Source: Streptomyces sp. NBC_00341
Lineage (GTDB): Bacteria > Actinomycetota > Actinomycetes > Streptomycetales > Streptomycetaceae
Length of the DNA stretch: 64,000 nucleotides
Assembly (NCBI RefSeq): GCF_041435055.1
Contig: NZ_CP108002.1
Location: forward strand, 1,984,001-2,048,000
Direction: 5' to 3'
Within the stretch, counting starts at the first letter, position 1, and every line of letters begins with the position of its first letter. Shown here piece by piece: positions 7,140 to 16,049 of the stretch. The notes below the pieces were generated by a model. The model saw only the letters and a list, made by a program, of their open reading frames with translations, searched no databases and was not told the DNA's origin. Position numbers and translations under genes: made by a program.

Positions 7140-7448
7140 ATGGGCGCCGCGATACGTCATTTCACCGCCACGACCGGGCAGGGGCAGGTCTTCACGGTCA
7201 ACATCGAGCGGGACTTCCGGTACGACCCGTACCGCGACTTCCTGGTGTGCGCCCACTGCGACTGGCGTCCGTCGCTCCTGACCACGGAGCGGATCATCGA
7301 CATGGCCGGGGAGCACCTGGCCACCGCGCACGGCGCGGACCGCGGACTGGCGCAGCAGGAGGACGAGTCGTTCCGCAAGGCGCGGATGGTCGTGCTGCCG
7401 GTCGTCGCCCTGGTGCTGATCGGTCTGCTGTTCCTCCTGAAGGGCTGA
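7140..7448 (+). CDS. small zinc-ribbon-like protein with C-terminal membrane anchor
   Basis: This 102-residue protein has a possible metal site C-x2-C then H-x4-H (CAHCDW and EHLATAH, about residues 37-63). A single hydrophobic segment at the very end (VVLPVVALVLIGLLFLLKG) would make it tail-anchored. The ATG at 7140 has AGGGGG upstream. It is divergent from the DUF gene of the RNA locus across about 90 bp. After the stop, the phrase TTCCTCCTGA(C)GTGCTGATG is repeated three times (about 7430-7505). I do not recognise the family. Confidence 0.65.
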   Translation: MGAAIRHFTATTGQGQVFTVNIERDFRYDPYRDFLVCAHCDWRPSLLTTERIIDMAGEHLATAHGADRGLAQQEDESFRKARMVVLPVVALVLIGLLFLLKG

Positions 7449-7513
7449 TGTTCCTCCTGACGTGCTGATGCTCCTGCTGACGTGCTGATGCTCCTCCTGA
7501 CGGGGCTGAGCGG

Positions 7514-8827
7514 TCAGCCGCCGCTGAGCTCCAGGAGCGCGCCCACCGGGTCGGTGTCCGGTGCGGCGCGCGGCCACCACTCGTCCTGTCCCGGGTCCGA
7601 CTCGTAGCCGTACCAGCGGCCGTCGTGGCCGAAGCGGAGCTGGAGCGTGCCGCCGGGGTGGGTGAGGTGGTTGCGCCAGGGCTGGAAGCGCGGGAAACCG
7701 GCGGCGGCGAGAGCCGGGCGGGCCCGGTCGAACGGGCCCGCCGGGGGGTCCCACTGCGATTCCAGGACGTCCAGCCCCTCGGCCCCGCCCTGGCGCCAGG
7801 CGGCGACGGCGCGGGCCAGGTCGGTGATGTTGCGGCCGGTCGCGGAGGCCAGCTCGCGGTAGAGGGCCCGGGTGGTGGCGGTCAGCCCCGCGGTGGGGCG
7901 GGCGGCGGCCAGCCGGACGGCGTCCTGCCAGGGGGTGAGCCCGGCGAGCGGGTCGCGGCCGGTGGTGAGCAGGGCGTGGGCGCGGGCGGCCGCGTCCGTG
8001 GCGAGCTGGTCGAGGGCGAGCGGGTCCCGGCTGCCCGGCAGGCTCGGGTACGAGGGCGGCTGCCCGGGGTGCGGCGCCACCGGGAACGGGGCGGGCAGCG
8101 GCGGCAGGAAGCGGTCCGCCAGCGCGTCCTTCGCCGGTACGGAGGGCATGGCGGGGGCCTCGGGGCGCTCCCGTGCGGAGTGCGCGGCGTTGCGGTGGCC
8201 CAGGTCCTCCAGGAGTTCGCGCTCGCCCCGGCCTCGCAGCAGCAGGAGGACGAACGGGTCGGCGTCCAGCAGCCGGGCCATCTGGTAGCAGAGCGCGGAG
8301 ACGTGTTTGCAGGGCCAGCCGTGGTCGGGGCAGGAGCAGCTGGGATCCAGGTCGTTCGCCGCGGGGAGCAGCGCGACCCCGGAAGCGGCCGCCGTGTCCA
8401 CCAGGGAGTGCGGCATCTCCTTGGTAAGGAGCGCGGCCAGGTGGTCCGGGCGGGCGGCGACCGCGTCGAGGAAGGTGTCCCAGTCGGCGTCGGTGAAGGT
8501 GCGCAGCCGCAGTTCGGCACGGTAGGGCCGGGGCCGGCTGCCGTGCACGTAGGCGACGACACGGCCGGGGGTGACGGTGACCGCGGCGACATGCCCGCCG
8601 TCCGCGTACGCACGGCCCCTGGCGAGTCTCGCCGCGTCCATCGACAGGGCTTCGAGCGCCGCCACCCAGGCCCGGCCCCACCAGCTGTCCGCGAACGGCT
8701 CGTCGTCTCCGGACGTCCGCGCGGGTACCGCTTCGAAGGTCCGCCGCAGGTCGTCGGGGCCCGGCCGGGACCGGGCGCCGGGCCTCGCCCCGCGGGCCGG
8801 CGGAAGGGAGCCGGGGCGGGGGCTCAT
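7514..8827 (-). CDS. SWIM zinc-finger protein
   Basis: This 437-residue protein carries a SWIM zinc finger (CSCPDHGWPCKHV, about residue 175), the CxCx(n)CxH pattern seen in partners of SNF2-type helicases and predicted to bind DNA or protein. The N-terminal part has the conserved FADSWWGRAWVAALE block of this family; the C-terminal half is Pro/Ala rich with weak helical repeats. Its ATG overlaps the TGA of the upstream helicase gene (ATGA at 8824-8827), so the two are translationally coupled. Together they look like a chromatin- or repair-related remodelling pair. Confidence 0.85.
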   Translation of the reverse strand: MSPRPGSLPPARGARPGARSRPGPDDLRRTFEAVPARTSGDDEPFADSWWGRAWVAALEALSMDAARLARGRAYADGGHVAAVTVTPGRVVAYVHGSRPRPYRAELRLRTFTDADWDTFLDAVAARPDHLAALLTKEMPHSLVDTAAASGVALLPAANDLDPSCSCPDHGWPCKHVSALCYQMARLLDADPFVLLLLRGRGERELLEDLGHRNAAHSARERPEAPAMPSVPAKDALADRFLPPLPAPFPVAPHPGQPPSYPSLPGSRDPLALDQLATDAAARAHALLTTGRDPLAGLTPWQDAVRLAAARPTAGLTATTRALYRELASATGRNITDLARAVAAWRQGGAEGLDVLESQWDPPAGPFDRARPALAAAGFPRFQPWRNHLTHPGGTLQLRFGHDGRWYGYESDPGQDEWWPRAAPDTDPVGALLELSGG

Positions 8828-11826
8828 GACGGCCTCCGGAGGGAGACGAGGTCGGCGAGATCGCGGTCGCTGAGCTCGGTCAGCGCGGTCTCCCCGGCGC
8901 CGAGCACGGCGTCGGCCAGGGCCCGCTTGGCCAGCAGCATCTCACCGATCCGGTCCTCGACCGTGCCCTCCGCGATCAGCCGGTGCACCTGGACCGGCTG
9001 GGTCTGCCCGATGCGGTAGGCGCGGTCCGTGGCCTGCTCCTCGACGGCCGGGTTCCACCAGCGGTCGTAGTGGATGACGTGGGCGGCCCTGGTGAGGTTC
9101 AGCCCGGTGCCGGCCGCCTTCAGCGAGAGCAGGAACACCGGCACCTCGCCGGACTGGAAGCGGTCCACCATCCGTTCCCGCTCGGCCACCGGGGTGCCGC
9201 CGTGCAGGAGTTGGGAGGGGATCGCCCGCGAGGTGAGGTGTGCGGAGAGCAGCCGGGCCATCGTCACGTACTGGGTGAAGACGAGGACGGAGCCGTCCTC
9301 CGCGAGGATCGTGTCGAGGAGCTCGTCGAGCAGGGCGAGCTTTCCGGAGCGGCCGGTGAGCCGGGTCGGCTCCTCCTTCAGATACTGCGCGGGGTGGTTG
9401 CAGATCTGCTTGAGCGAGGCCAGCAGCTTCATGATGAGGCCGCGCCGGGCGATGCCCTCCGACGCCTCGATGTACGCCATGGTCTCGCGCACCGTCGCCT
9501 CGTAGAGCGTGGCCTGTTCGCGGGTGAGGAAGACGGGGTGGTCGGTCTCCGTCTTGGGCGGCAGCTCGGGCGCGATGCCCGGGTCCGACTTCTTGCGGCG
9601 CAGCAGGAACGGGCGGACCAGCCGGGAGAGCCGCTCGACCGCCTCGTCGTTGCCGATCCCGGCGGCCGTGCCGGTGTTCTCCACGATCCGGGCGTGCCGG
9701 GCCCGGAACGCCTTGAGGGGGCCCAGCAGTCCGGGCGTCGTCCAGTCGAGCAGCGCCCACAGCTCGGAGAGGTTGTTCTCGACGGGGGTGCCGGTCAGGG
9801 CGACCCGGGCCGGGGACGGGATGGTGCGCAGCGCCTTCGCCGTGGAGGAGTGCGGGTTCTTCACGTGCTGCGCCTCGTCGGCCACGACCAGTCCCCAGCT
9901 GTGCGCGGCCAGTTCGGCGGCGCTGGAGCGCATCGTGCCGTACGTGGTGAGGACGAAGCCGCCGTCGGGGTCGGCGAGGCTGCGGTCCGTGCCGTGGAAC
10001 CGGCGCACGGGCACGCCGGGGGCGAAGCGGTTGATCTCCCGGTGCCAGTTGCCCAGCAGCGAGGCGGGGCAGACCACCAGGGTGGGCGCGGGGTGGGCGC
10101 GGTGCAGGTGGAGGGCGATGAGGGTGATCGTCTTGCCGAGGCCCATGTCGTCGGCCAGGCAGCCACCGAGGCCCAGCGCGGTCATCCGGTCGAGCCAGGC
10201 GAGACCGCGCAGCTGGTAGTCGCGGAGCGTCGCGTCGAGGCCGGGCGGCGGTGCGATCGTGGTGTCGTCGTCGACGATGCGGCTGCGGAGCGCTGCGAGC
10301 GCGCCGACCGGCACGGCGTCGACCTGCTCGCCGTCCACCTCGGCGCTACCGGTCAGGGCGACGGCGAGGGCGTCCACCGGGTCGAGCAGGCCGAGCTCCC
10401 GCTTGCGCGCCTTGCGCACGAGCGCGGGGTCGACGACGACCCATTGGTCGCGCAGCCGCACGACGGGCCGGTGTGCCTCTGCCAGCACATCCATCTCGGC
10501 CTCGGTGAGCTGCTGGTCGCCCAGCGAGAGCTGCCAGTTGAAGGCGAAGAGCTGTTCGGCGTCGAAGAACGCCGTGCCGTCGGTGGCGGTGCCCGGCGCG
10601 GGGCGCACCACGGCGGCCGCGGTGAGCGAGCGGGCCAGCTCCCGGGGCCAGTGCACGCTCACCCCGGCGGCCGAGAGCCGGGCCCCGGCGTCGCTCAGCA
10701 GCTCGTACAGCTCGTCCTCCGTGAGGGCCAGTACGTCGGGGACGGGCTGGTCGAGGAGCCGTTCCAGCGGGGCCCAGACGCGGGCGGCGCGGCGCAGCGC
10801 GAGCACGGCGTCGATCCGGGCGCGCGGGCCGAAGGGCTCGCCCGCCCCGCCGTTCCAGAGGGCGGCGGCGTCGACGACGTAGGTCGGGTCCGCGAGGCTG
10901 TGCACCTGGGTGACGGCCGCGGCGGCATGCCGTGCGGCGGTGTCGGGGCGGCCGGGACCGGCCGTGCCGTCGGCCGCATCCGGCGGGCCGTCGAACTCCG
11001 CCACACCGTCGGAGTTCGTCACACCGTCGGCATCCGGGGCGCCGTCGGAGTCCGGGGCGCCGTCGGAGTAGGTCGTGTCGAAGAGTTCGTACGCGGAGAG
11101 GTCCAGGCGCAGCGACACCCGTACGCCCGCGTCGAGCCCGGCCGCGACCGCCACCGCCCATTCCCGGGCGCCGGGCAGGTGCTGGGCCTCCGTGGCGGCA
11201 AAGGGCGCCCCCATGGCGAACGCCGCCGCCGGGGTGCGGGGCAGGGTGTCGGCCACCGCGTCGAGGAAGGAGGCGATGAGCGGCTCGGGCTCGGGGACCT
11301 GGAGGGGCGTGCGGTCGGGGAACGGCACCGCGTACCCCTCGGGCGGCATGGCCGCGGCGACCGCGCGCAGATGTGCGACGTCCTCTGCGGCGCGCGGTCC
11401 GGCCCGCCAGGCGTCGTGGTCGTCGGGCGTCAGCCCGGGGAGCATCCGGCCGCCGGCCACCAGATGGAGCGCGTGCAGCGCGGCGGCGCCCCAGCACCGG
11501 GTGGCGGGGTGGGCGGACTGCTGGTGCCGGGCACGGGCCAGCAGGGGTACGGCGTCGGCCAGGGGCAGCACGAGGGCCGGCACGGTCTGCCGGCGGACGG
11601 CACCCTGATCGCCGTGCCGTCGCACGACGGTGAGCTCGGAGACCCGGTCGTCCGCGCCGGAGCCGAGGCCCGCGCCCGAGGCGGTGACCAGGCCGGGGAG
11701 CGGGGCCCCCTCCGGGTCCCAGAACGCGACGCGTCCCTCCCTCGGCAGCGGTGCGGGAAGGAAGACGGCCGCGCAGCGCAGCAGACGGCCGACAGCCGCG
11801 TCCTGCGGCGGCGATACGACGGACAC
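8824..11826 (-). CDS. SNF2-family DNA-dependent ATPase/helicase
   Basis: This is a 1000-residue SNF2/RapA-type protein. The helicase core occupies the C-terminal half: Walker A in LADDMGLGKTITLIAL, DEAQHVKN as motif II, LTGTPVENN as motif III, then the second lobe with LLHGGTPVAERERM, GTGLNLTRA and QATDRAYRIGQTQ. The N-terminal 480 residues are a less conserved accessory region including a repeat-like acidic insert (DSDGAPDADGVTNSDGV). The GTG start has GGGGAGGGG just upstream. It is coupled to the SWIM protein by a 4-bp overlap. It likely remodels protein-DNA complexes; a precise role is not known. Confidence 0.92.
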   Translation of the reverse strand: MSVVSPPQDAAVGRLLRCAAVFLPAPLPREGRVAFWDPEGAPLPGLVTASGAGLGSGADDRVSELTVVRRHGDQGAVRRQTVPALVLPLADAVPLLARARHQQSAHPATRCWGAAALHALHLVAGGRMLPGLTPDDHDAWRAGPRAAEDVAHLRAVAAAMPPEGYAVPFPDRTPLQVPEPEPLIASFLDAVADTLPRTPAAAFAMGAPFAATEAQHLPGAREWAVAVAAGLDAGVRVSLRLDLSAYELFDTTYSDGAPDSDGAPDADGVTNSDGVAEFDGPPDAADGTAGPGRPDTAARHAAAAVTQVHSLADPTYVVDAAALWNGGAGEPFGPRARIDAVLALRRAARVWAPLERLLDQPVPDVLALTEDELYELLSDAGARLSAAGVSVHWPRELARSLTAAAVVRPAPGTATDGTAFFDAEQLFAFNWQLSLGDQQLTEAEMDVLAEAHRPVVRLRDQWVVVDPALVRKARKRELGLLDPVDALAVALTGSAEVDGEQVDAVPVGALAALRSRIVDDDTTIAPPPGLDATLRDYQLRGLAWLDRMTALGLGGCLADDMGLGKTITLIALHLHRAHPAPTLVVCPASLLGNWHREINRFAPGVPVRRFHGTDRSLADPDGGFVLTTYGTMRSSAAELAAHSWGLVVADEAQHVKNPHSSTAKALRTIPSPARVALTGTPVENNLSELWALLDWTTPGLLGPLKAFRARHARIVENTGTAAGIGNDEAVERLSRLVRPFLLRRKKSDPGIAPELPPKTETDHPVFLTREQATLYEATVRETMAYIEASEGIARRGLIMKLLASLKQICNHPAQYLKEEPTRLTGRSGKLALLDELLDTILAEDGSVLVFTQYVTMARLLSAHLTSRAIPSQLLHGGTPVAERERMVDRFQSGEVPVFLLSLKAAGTGLNLTRAAHVIHYDRWWNPAVEEQATDRAYRIGQTQPVQVHRLIAEGTVEDRIGEMLLAKRALADAVLGAGETALTELSDRDLADLVSLRRPS

Positions 11827-12006
11827 CGGCCCCTCCCCTCACGTCCGAGCCCCTGGTCAGGGCTTCGTCTCCCGGTCCCCGGCGCCCTCCGGCACCGGAT
11901 CCCTCTGACTCGCGAGTCTAGGCGGGGGGTCTGACAGCGGACCACGGCCCCGCCGCCGCCCCCGCTGTCCGGGCGGGGTACGGCGGCGGGCCGGTGGGCG
12001 GTGTCG

Positions 12007-13221
12007 TCAGTGCCTGGCGAACGGCTTCGAGCCCTTGGGCGCGGGCTTCGAACCATTGGGTGCGGGCTTCGAGCCGGTGGGTGCGGGCTTCGAGCCGGTG
12101 GGTGCGGGCTTCGAGCCGGTGGGTGCGGGCTTCGAGCCGGTGGGTGCGGGACGGGGCCGGGGCCGGGGGCTCGCGGCGGCCGGGGCCTGCTTCGGCGCGG
12201 GGGCCGTCCGCGCCGGGCCGGGCGCCGGAGACGGAGGCGCGGGCGAGGGTGTGGCCGGAGCCGAGGACGAAGGCACTGCCTCCGCCGACTCCACGGCCTC
12301 CGCGACCTCCGCCGACTCCACAGGCTCCACGGCCTCCGCGACCTCCGCCGACTCCACAGGCTCCACGGGCTTCACGGGCTCCGCCGACTCCACCGGCGGC
12401 GCCGTGCCGGCCGGGGCCTTCGGCACCTGCGGCGGGGAGCCCACGGCCTCCGGCGCTGTCGGCTGCTGGGCCCGTTCCAGGAAGCGGAGCAGCTCCACCG
12501 GGAACGGCAGCACCAGGGTGGAGTTCTTCTCCGCGGCCACCGCCACCACGGTCTGGAGCAGCCTCAGCTGCAGCGCCGCGGGCTGGGAGGACATCTCGGC
12601 TGCCGCCTGGGACAGCTTCTTCGACGCCTGGAGCTCCGCATCGGCGTTGATGACCCGGGCGCGCCTCTCACGGTCCGCCTCCGCCTGACGCGCCATGGAG
12701 CGTTTCATCGTCTCCGGAAGCGAGACGTCCTTGATTTCCACCCGGTCGATCTGTACGCCCCAGCCGACCGCGGGGCTGTCGATCATCAGCTCCAGGCCCT
12801 GGTTCAGCTTCTCCCGGTTGGACAGCAGATCGTCCAGATCGCTCTTGCCGATGATCGAACGCAGGGACGTCTGCGCCATCTGCGAGACGGCGAACCGGTA
12901 GTCCTCCACCTCGACGACCGCGCTCGACGCGTCGACCACCTTGAAGTAGATGACCGCGTCCACCCGCACGGTGACGTTGTCCCGGGTGATCCCGTCCTGG
13001 GCCGGCACGGGCATCGTCACGATCTGCATGTTGACCTTGCGCAGCCGGTCCACGCCGGGGAGCACCATGGTGAACCCGGGGCCTCGTACGTCGTTGCGGA
13101 GCCGGCCGAATCTGAGCACCACACCCCGCTCGTACTGCTTGACGACCCGGGCGGCGGCCACCGTGTAGGCGACACCCGCCAGGACCACCACAACCAAAGC
13201 GGTCAAGAGCACCTGGACCAT
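12007..13221 (-). CDS. slipin-like SPFH/band-7 membrane protein with repetitive tail
   Basis: This is a 404-residue protein. One N-terminal membrane helix (about residues 1-22) precedes an SPFH/band-7 domain to about residue 240 (QYERGVVLRFGRL, GPGFTMVLPGVD, RDNVTVRVDAVIYFKV, LSNREKLNQGLE). A predicted coiled-coil follows (ARQAEADRERRARVINADAE). Such stomatin-like proteins oligomerise on the membrane and organise microdomains. The last 150 residues are low-complexity: V-E-x repeats and then about seven copies of a KPAPTGS heptad. The ATG at 13221 has GGGGG upstream. The tail is probably lineage-specific. Confidence 0.88.
   Translation of the reverse strand: MVQVLLTALVVVVLAGVAYTVAAARVVKQYERGVVLRFGRLRNDVRGPGFTMVLPGVDRLRKVNMQIVTMPVPAQDGITRDNVTVRVDAVIYFKVVDASSAVVEVEDYRFAVSQMAQTSLRSIIGKSDLDDLLSNREKLNQGLELMIDSPAVGWGVQIDRVEIKDVSLPETMKRSMARQAEADRERRARVINADAELQASKKLSQAAAEMSSQPAALQLRLLQTVVAVAAEKNSTLVLPFPVELLRFLERAQQPTAPEAVGSPPQVPKAPAGTAPPVESAEPVKPVEPVESAEVAEAVEPVESAEVAEAVESAEAVPSSSAPATPSPAPPSPAPGPARTAPAPKQAPAAASPRPRPRPAPTGSKPAPTGSKPAPTGSKPAPTGSKPAPNGSKPAPKGSKPFARH
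12025..12150. repeat. 21-bp tandem repeat encoding KPAPTGS heptads
   Basis: Near-identical copies of a 21-bp unit (GGTGGGTGCGGGCTTCGAGCC on the plus strand, shown without its variants) code for the heptads at the C-terminus of the slipin-like protein. The two outermost copies differ at one codon (PNGS, PKGS). Copy number is likely to vary between strains. Confidence 0.85.
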
Positions 13222-13420
13222 GACGGCCCCCTGCCAGCCGGAAACACCGAACACTCACTCCGCGCCAATTAAGACGCTAATACCACGGTATGCCCTGATT
13301 CGACAGCAGGCGAACCTCCGCCCCGCCGTTCTCGTGCAGCGCGTTCCGCGCGCCGGTAGCCCGCTCGGCGGTCTCCCGGATGCCGGGCGGGCGGCGAGCG
13401 GGCAAGGTGACCAGCGTGAG

Positions 13421-13451
13421 CACGTACCCCCGTGGCGTACGGGGGCACGTG
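13421..13451. promoter_or_regulatory. long palindrome upstream of lipoprotein gene
   Basis: Two 13-base arms, CACGTACCCCCGT and ACGGGGGCACGTG, match at 12 of 13 positions around a 5-base spacer. The dyad ends about 47 bp before the lipoprotein start. It could be an operator or an mRNA hairpin. Confidence 0.5.
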
Positions 13452-13497
13452 ACGGAGCGCGTACGGATGAGCCGGACGAGACAGACGAGGACCTGCC

Positions 13498-13845
13498 ATG
13501 CCCGTGATCGACAACCGACGACGCCGCCTCGGCGCCGCAGCCGGGACCGCCCTCCTGACCCTCGCCGTCGCGGGCTGTTCGGGCCTCGGCCGGACCGCGG
13601 TCGGTCCGGTCACCTACACGACCGAGCGGCAGGCCGTGATCCAGGTGAACAGCCCCTCGGTACGGGGCTGCCACCTGCTGGCCCCCGCAGGCGCCAGGGA
13701 AGTGCAGAACGGCACCCTGATCGACATCATCCTGTACCGCACCCGCGACTGCACCGGGCCCGGTACGACCTATCTGCCCACCACGTTCACCGACCAGAAG
13801 GCGCCCGACTCGCTGCCCTGGCGCAGCTTCAGCACGGTGCACTGA
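13498..13845 (+). CDS. small lipoprotein
   Basis: This is a 115-residue secreted lipoprotein. The N-terminus has three arginines, a hydrophobic core and a lipobox (LAVAGC) with the lipidated Cys near residue 27. The mature part has two further cysteines (GCHLL, RDCTG) that may form a disulfide. The ATG at 13498 has GAGG about 8 bp upstream. It is convergent with the following methyltransferase. No known domain recognised. Confidence 0.75.
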   Translation: MPVIDNRRRRLGAAAGTALLTLAVAGCSGLGRTAVGPVTYTTERQAVIQVNSPSVRGCHLLAPAGAREVQNGTLIDIILYRTRDCTGPGTTYLPTTFTDQKAPDSLPWRSFSTVH

Positions 13846-13928
13846 CCCGGTCTCCCGCACCGGTCCCCGGATCCGGTGCGGGCCCGCGGTCCGTGGTCCG
13901 CAGTCCCGGCTGCGGTCCGTGGTCCCCG

Positions 13929-14624
13929 CTACTCGGGCAGGGCCCGCACCCATGCCCCGTCGTCGGTGAGGTAGCGGTCCACGCGCAGACCGGCCGCGGC
14001 CAGATATCCCTCGAACCGCTCCTTCGACAGTGGCCGCGACAGGAACGTCTGCGTCCAGCGCGCGTCGTCGAAGTCGTACTGGGCGTGCACCGAATGCACC
14101 CCGTCGCCGACCGGCTCCGAGGAGACGATGCGGACCGTGTACCCGGCCGGGTCGACCCGCTCATGAGGCAGGTCGGTGTGGCGGCCCTCCCCTTCGCGCT
14201 GAATGAGCACCACCCCGCCGTCGCGCACATACCTCCGGCAGGTCCGCAGCATCCCGTCCCGCACCTGGTGGTCACCCGAGTGCACCAGGAACGAGGCCAG
14301 CATCACCACGTCGAACGTCTCGTCACCCAGGTCCAGGGACTCGATGGGGCTCCGCACCGTACGCGCGCCCCGCACCTGCTCCAGCATCTGCGCCGACTCG
14401 TCCACCGCGGTGACCGCGAAGCCGCGCCGGAGCAGCGGGTGCGTCACCCGGCCCGCCCCGCAGCCCAGTTCCAGAATGCTCGATCCGGCGGGGACCGCCC
14501 CGGCGATCACGTCGGGTTCGCCACCGACCGACAGCCGGGTGTACAGCTCGACCGCACAGCCGTCCGGGGTGATATCGCCGGGTCCCGTCCCTGAATATCC
14601 CTCACGTACCAGTCGTCCACTCAT
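13929..14624 (-). CDS. class I SAM-dependent methyltransferase
   Basis: This is a 231-residue Rossmann-fold methyltransferase. Motif I is clear (ILELGCGAGRVTHPLL), followed by VDESAQML as motif II, FDVVMLASFLVH as motif IV and VLIQREGEGR as motif VI. It would use S-adenosylmethionine; the acceptor is unknown. The start ATG is close behind GGGGAG, an unusually short spacing. It stands 38 bp beyond the stop of the PucR-type gene on the same strand and may be part of that transcript. Confidence 0.85.
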   Translation of the reverse strand: MSGRLVREGYSGTGPGDITPDGCAVELYTRLSVGGEPDVIAGAVPAGSSILELGCGAGRVTHPLLRRGFAVTAVDESAQMLEQVRGARTVRSPIESLDLGDETFDVVMLASFLVHSGDHQVRDGMLRTCRRYVRDGGVVLIQREGEGRHTDLPHERVDPAGYTVRIVSSEPVGDGVHSVHAQYDFDDARWTQTFLSRPLSKERFEGYLAAAGLRVDRYLTDDGAWVRALPE

Positions 14625-14661
14625 ATCTCCCCGAACGAACTGTCCGCATCCCCGGTTCCCC

Positions 14662-15918
14662 TCATACCGACCGGCGCGCGACCAGCGCGGCGCTGAGGTA
14701 CTGGAGGTCGGCGGGGCGGGCCGGGGAGAGACCGGTCAGCCGGTCGATGCGGCGGATGCGGTAGTCGACGGTGTTGGGGTGGACGTGCAGCGCCGCCGCG
14801 GCGGCCCGGCGGTCCAGGCCGTGTCCGAGGTAGGTCTCCAGCGTGCGCAGCAGCTCCGGCTTGGCCTCCAGCGGGCCCAGCAGCCGGGCGAGTTCGTGCA
14901 GCGCCTCGCTGGGTCTGCTCAGCTGGTACTCCAGCAGCACGTCGGCCAGCCGGTACAGCCCGGCGGGCCGGCCGGTGCGGGCGACCAGGTCGACGATCTC
15001 GGCGTTACGGGCCACGGCGGCCGGGACCGCCGCCGGTTCGGCGGTCTCGGCCGCAGCCGTGACGGGCACCCCGGCCGCCGAAGTCGCCTCGGCGATCAGC
15101 TCGCGCAGCCCGCCGGGCCCGTCCCACGGCGGCGGCTCCGCGACGGGCAGCAGGACGGTGCCGCCGGAGGCGTCGAGCGCGGTCAGCGCGGGCGTGCCGG
15201 CGAACCGGTCCAGGGCCGTGCGGATGCGGCGGATCTTGCGGCGGGCGGCGACTCCGGTGCCGGGTCCGGGCGCCTGGCCCACCTCGTCGGGGTGCGGGGC
15301 GAGCGCGAGCGTCATCGTCAGATAGCCGGCCGCCGGACGCAGCCCGGTGCGCTGAGTGAGGAGCTCCAGGGACTCACCGGTCAGCAGGGCGGCCATCAGG
15401 GCGTGCCGGCCGCCGTGTTCCTGGCTGTCCAGGATCTGCCGGGCCTCCAGATAGGCGCCGCTGACCGCCGAGGTCAGCTGCTGCTGGAGGACCATGATGC
15501 GGTCCATGATCTCCAGCACGGCCGGCAGGTCGGCGGGGCCCGCGTCCCGGGCGGTCTCCTGCCAGCACATCGCGATGCCGACCTGGTACGCGGTGAGGAT
15601 GGCGTCGAGCGGTACGCCCTCCTCCGCGCGCTGGGCCGCCGAGTCGCGCTGCTGGGCCAGTTCGGCGTCGGTGGCGGGGCGGCGGTGCTCGACGACGTCG
15701 GCGAAGAGGCGCAGGTTGTGCTGGACGATGTCCGCGATGTCGCCCGCGATCTCCTCGTGGGGCAGTTCCGCGTAGACCGGCAGATCGCTGAGCAGCCGGT
15801 CGACGACGCGGCTGGTCAGGGCGGGTGCGCGGGCGCGCAGCTGGGCGGCGACCGGCCGTCCGGCGATGCACAGCGGCGGCGGCCCGCAGTCCCGCGGTCC
15901 CGCGCTCGCGCCCCTCAC
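14662..15918 (-). CDS. PucR-family helix-turn-helix regulator
   Basis: This regulator of about 418 residues ends in a PucR-type C-terminal HTH (ETYLGHGLDRRAAAAALHVH followed by PNTVDYRIRRIDRLTG). The middle part is a GGDEF-like/CdaR-type sensor region. The family controls purine, GABA or sugar-diacid use and secondary metabolism in Streptomyces. The start is uncertain: the frame is open to 16005 and beyond. I prefer the GTG at 15918 because it gives the usual family length and leaves the palindrome at 15931-15948 upstream of the gene. It is divergent from the secreted hydrolase operon, which it may control. Confidence 0.75.
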   Translation of the reverse strand: MRGASAGPRDCGPPPLCIAGRPVAAQLRARAPALTSRVVDRLLSDLPVYAELPHEEIAGDIADIVQHNLRLFADVVEHRRPATDAELAQQRDSAAQRAEEGVPLDAILTAYQVGIAMCWQETARDAGPADLPAVLEIMDRIMVLQQQLTSAVSGAYLEARQILDSQEHGGRHALMAALLTGESLELLTQRTGLRPAAGYLTMTLALAPHPDEVGQAPGPGTGVAARRKIRRIRTALDRFAGTPALTALDASGGTVLLPVAEPPPWDGPGGLRELIAEATSAAGVPVTAAAETAEPAAVPAAVARNAEIVDLVARTGRPAGLYRLADVLLEYQLSRPSEALHELARLLGPLEAKPELLRTLETYLGHGLDRRAAAAALHVHPNTVDYRIRRIDRLTGLSPARPADLQYLSAALVARRSV

Positions 15919-15930
15919 GACGGTCCGCTC

Positions 15931-15948
15931 TTTGTCACGCGTCACAAA
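15931..15948. promoter_or_regulatory. palindromic operator candidate
   Basis: TTTGTCACGCGTCACAAA is an 18-bp dyad with mismatches only at the symmetric positions 6 and 13. It lies between the PucR-type regulator and the divergent secreted-hydrolase genes, so it is a candidate site for that regulator. Confidence 0.5.
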
Positions 15949-16049
15949 AGCCCCCGCGGAAGTCTGCGTTACCCACCAGTTAAACGACGGCGTTCGAGTC
16001 TGCATGATGACCGGCGACACCCGCCATGCCCCCACCATCGGAGGTCGCC

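Noticed and set aside
12025..12150. CRISPR-like array
   Set aside because: The repeats are contiguous coding heptads without spacers.
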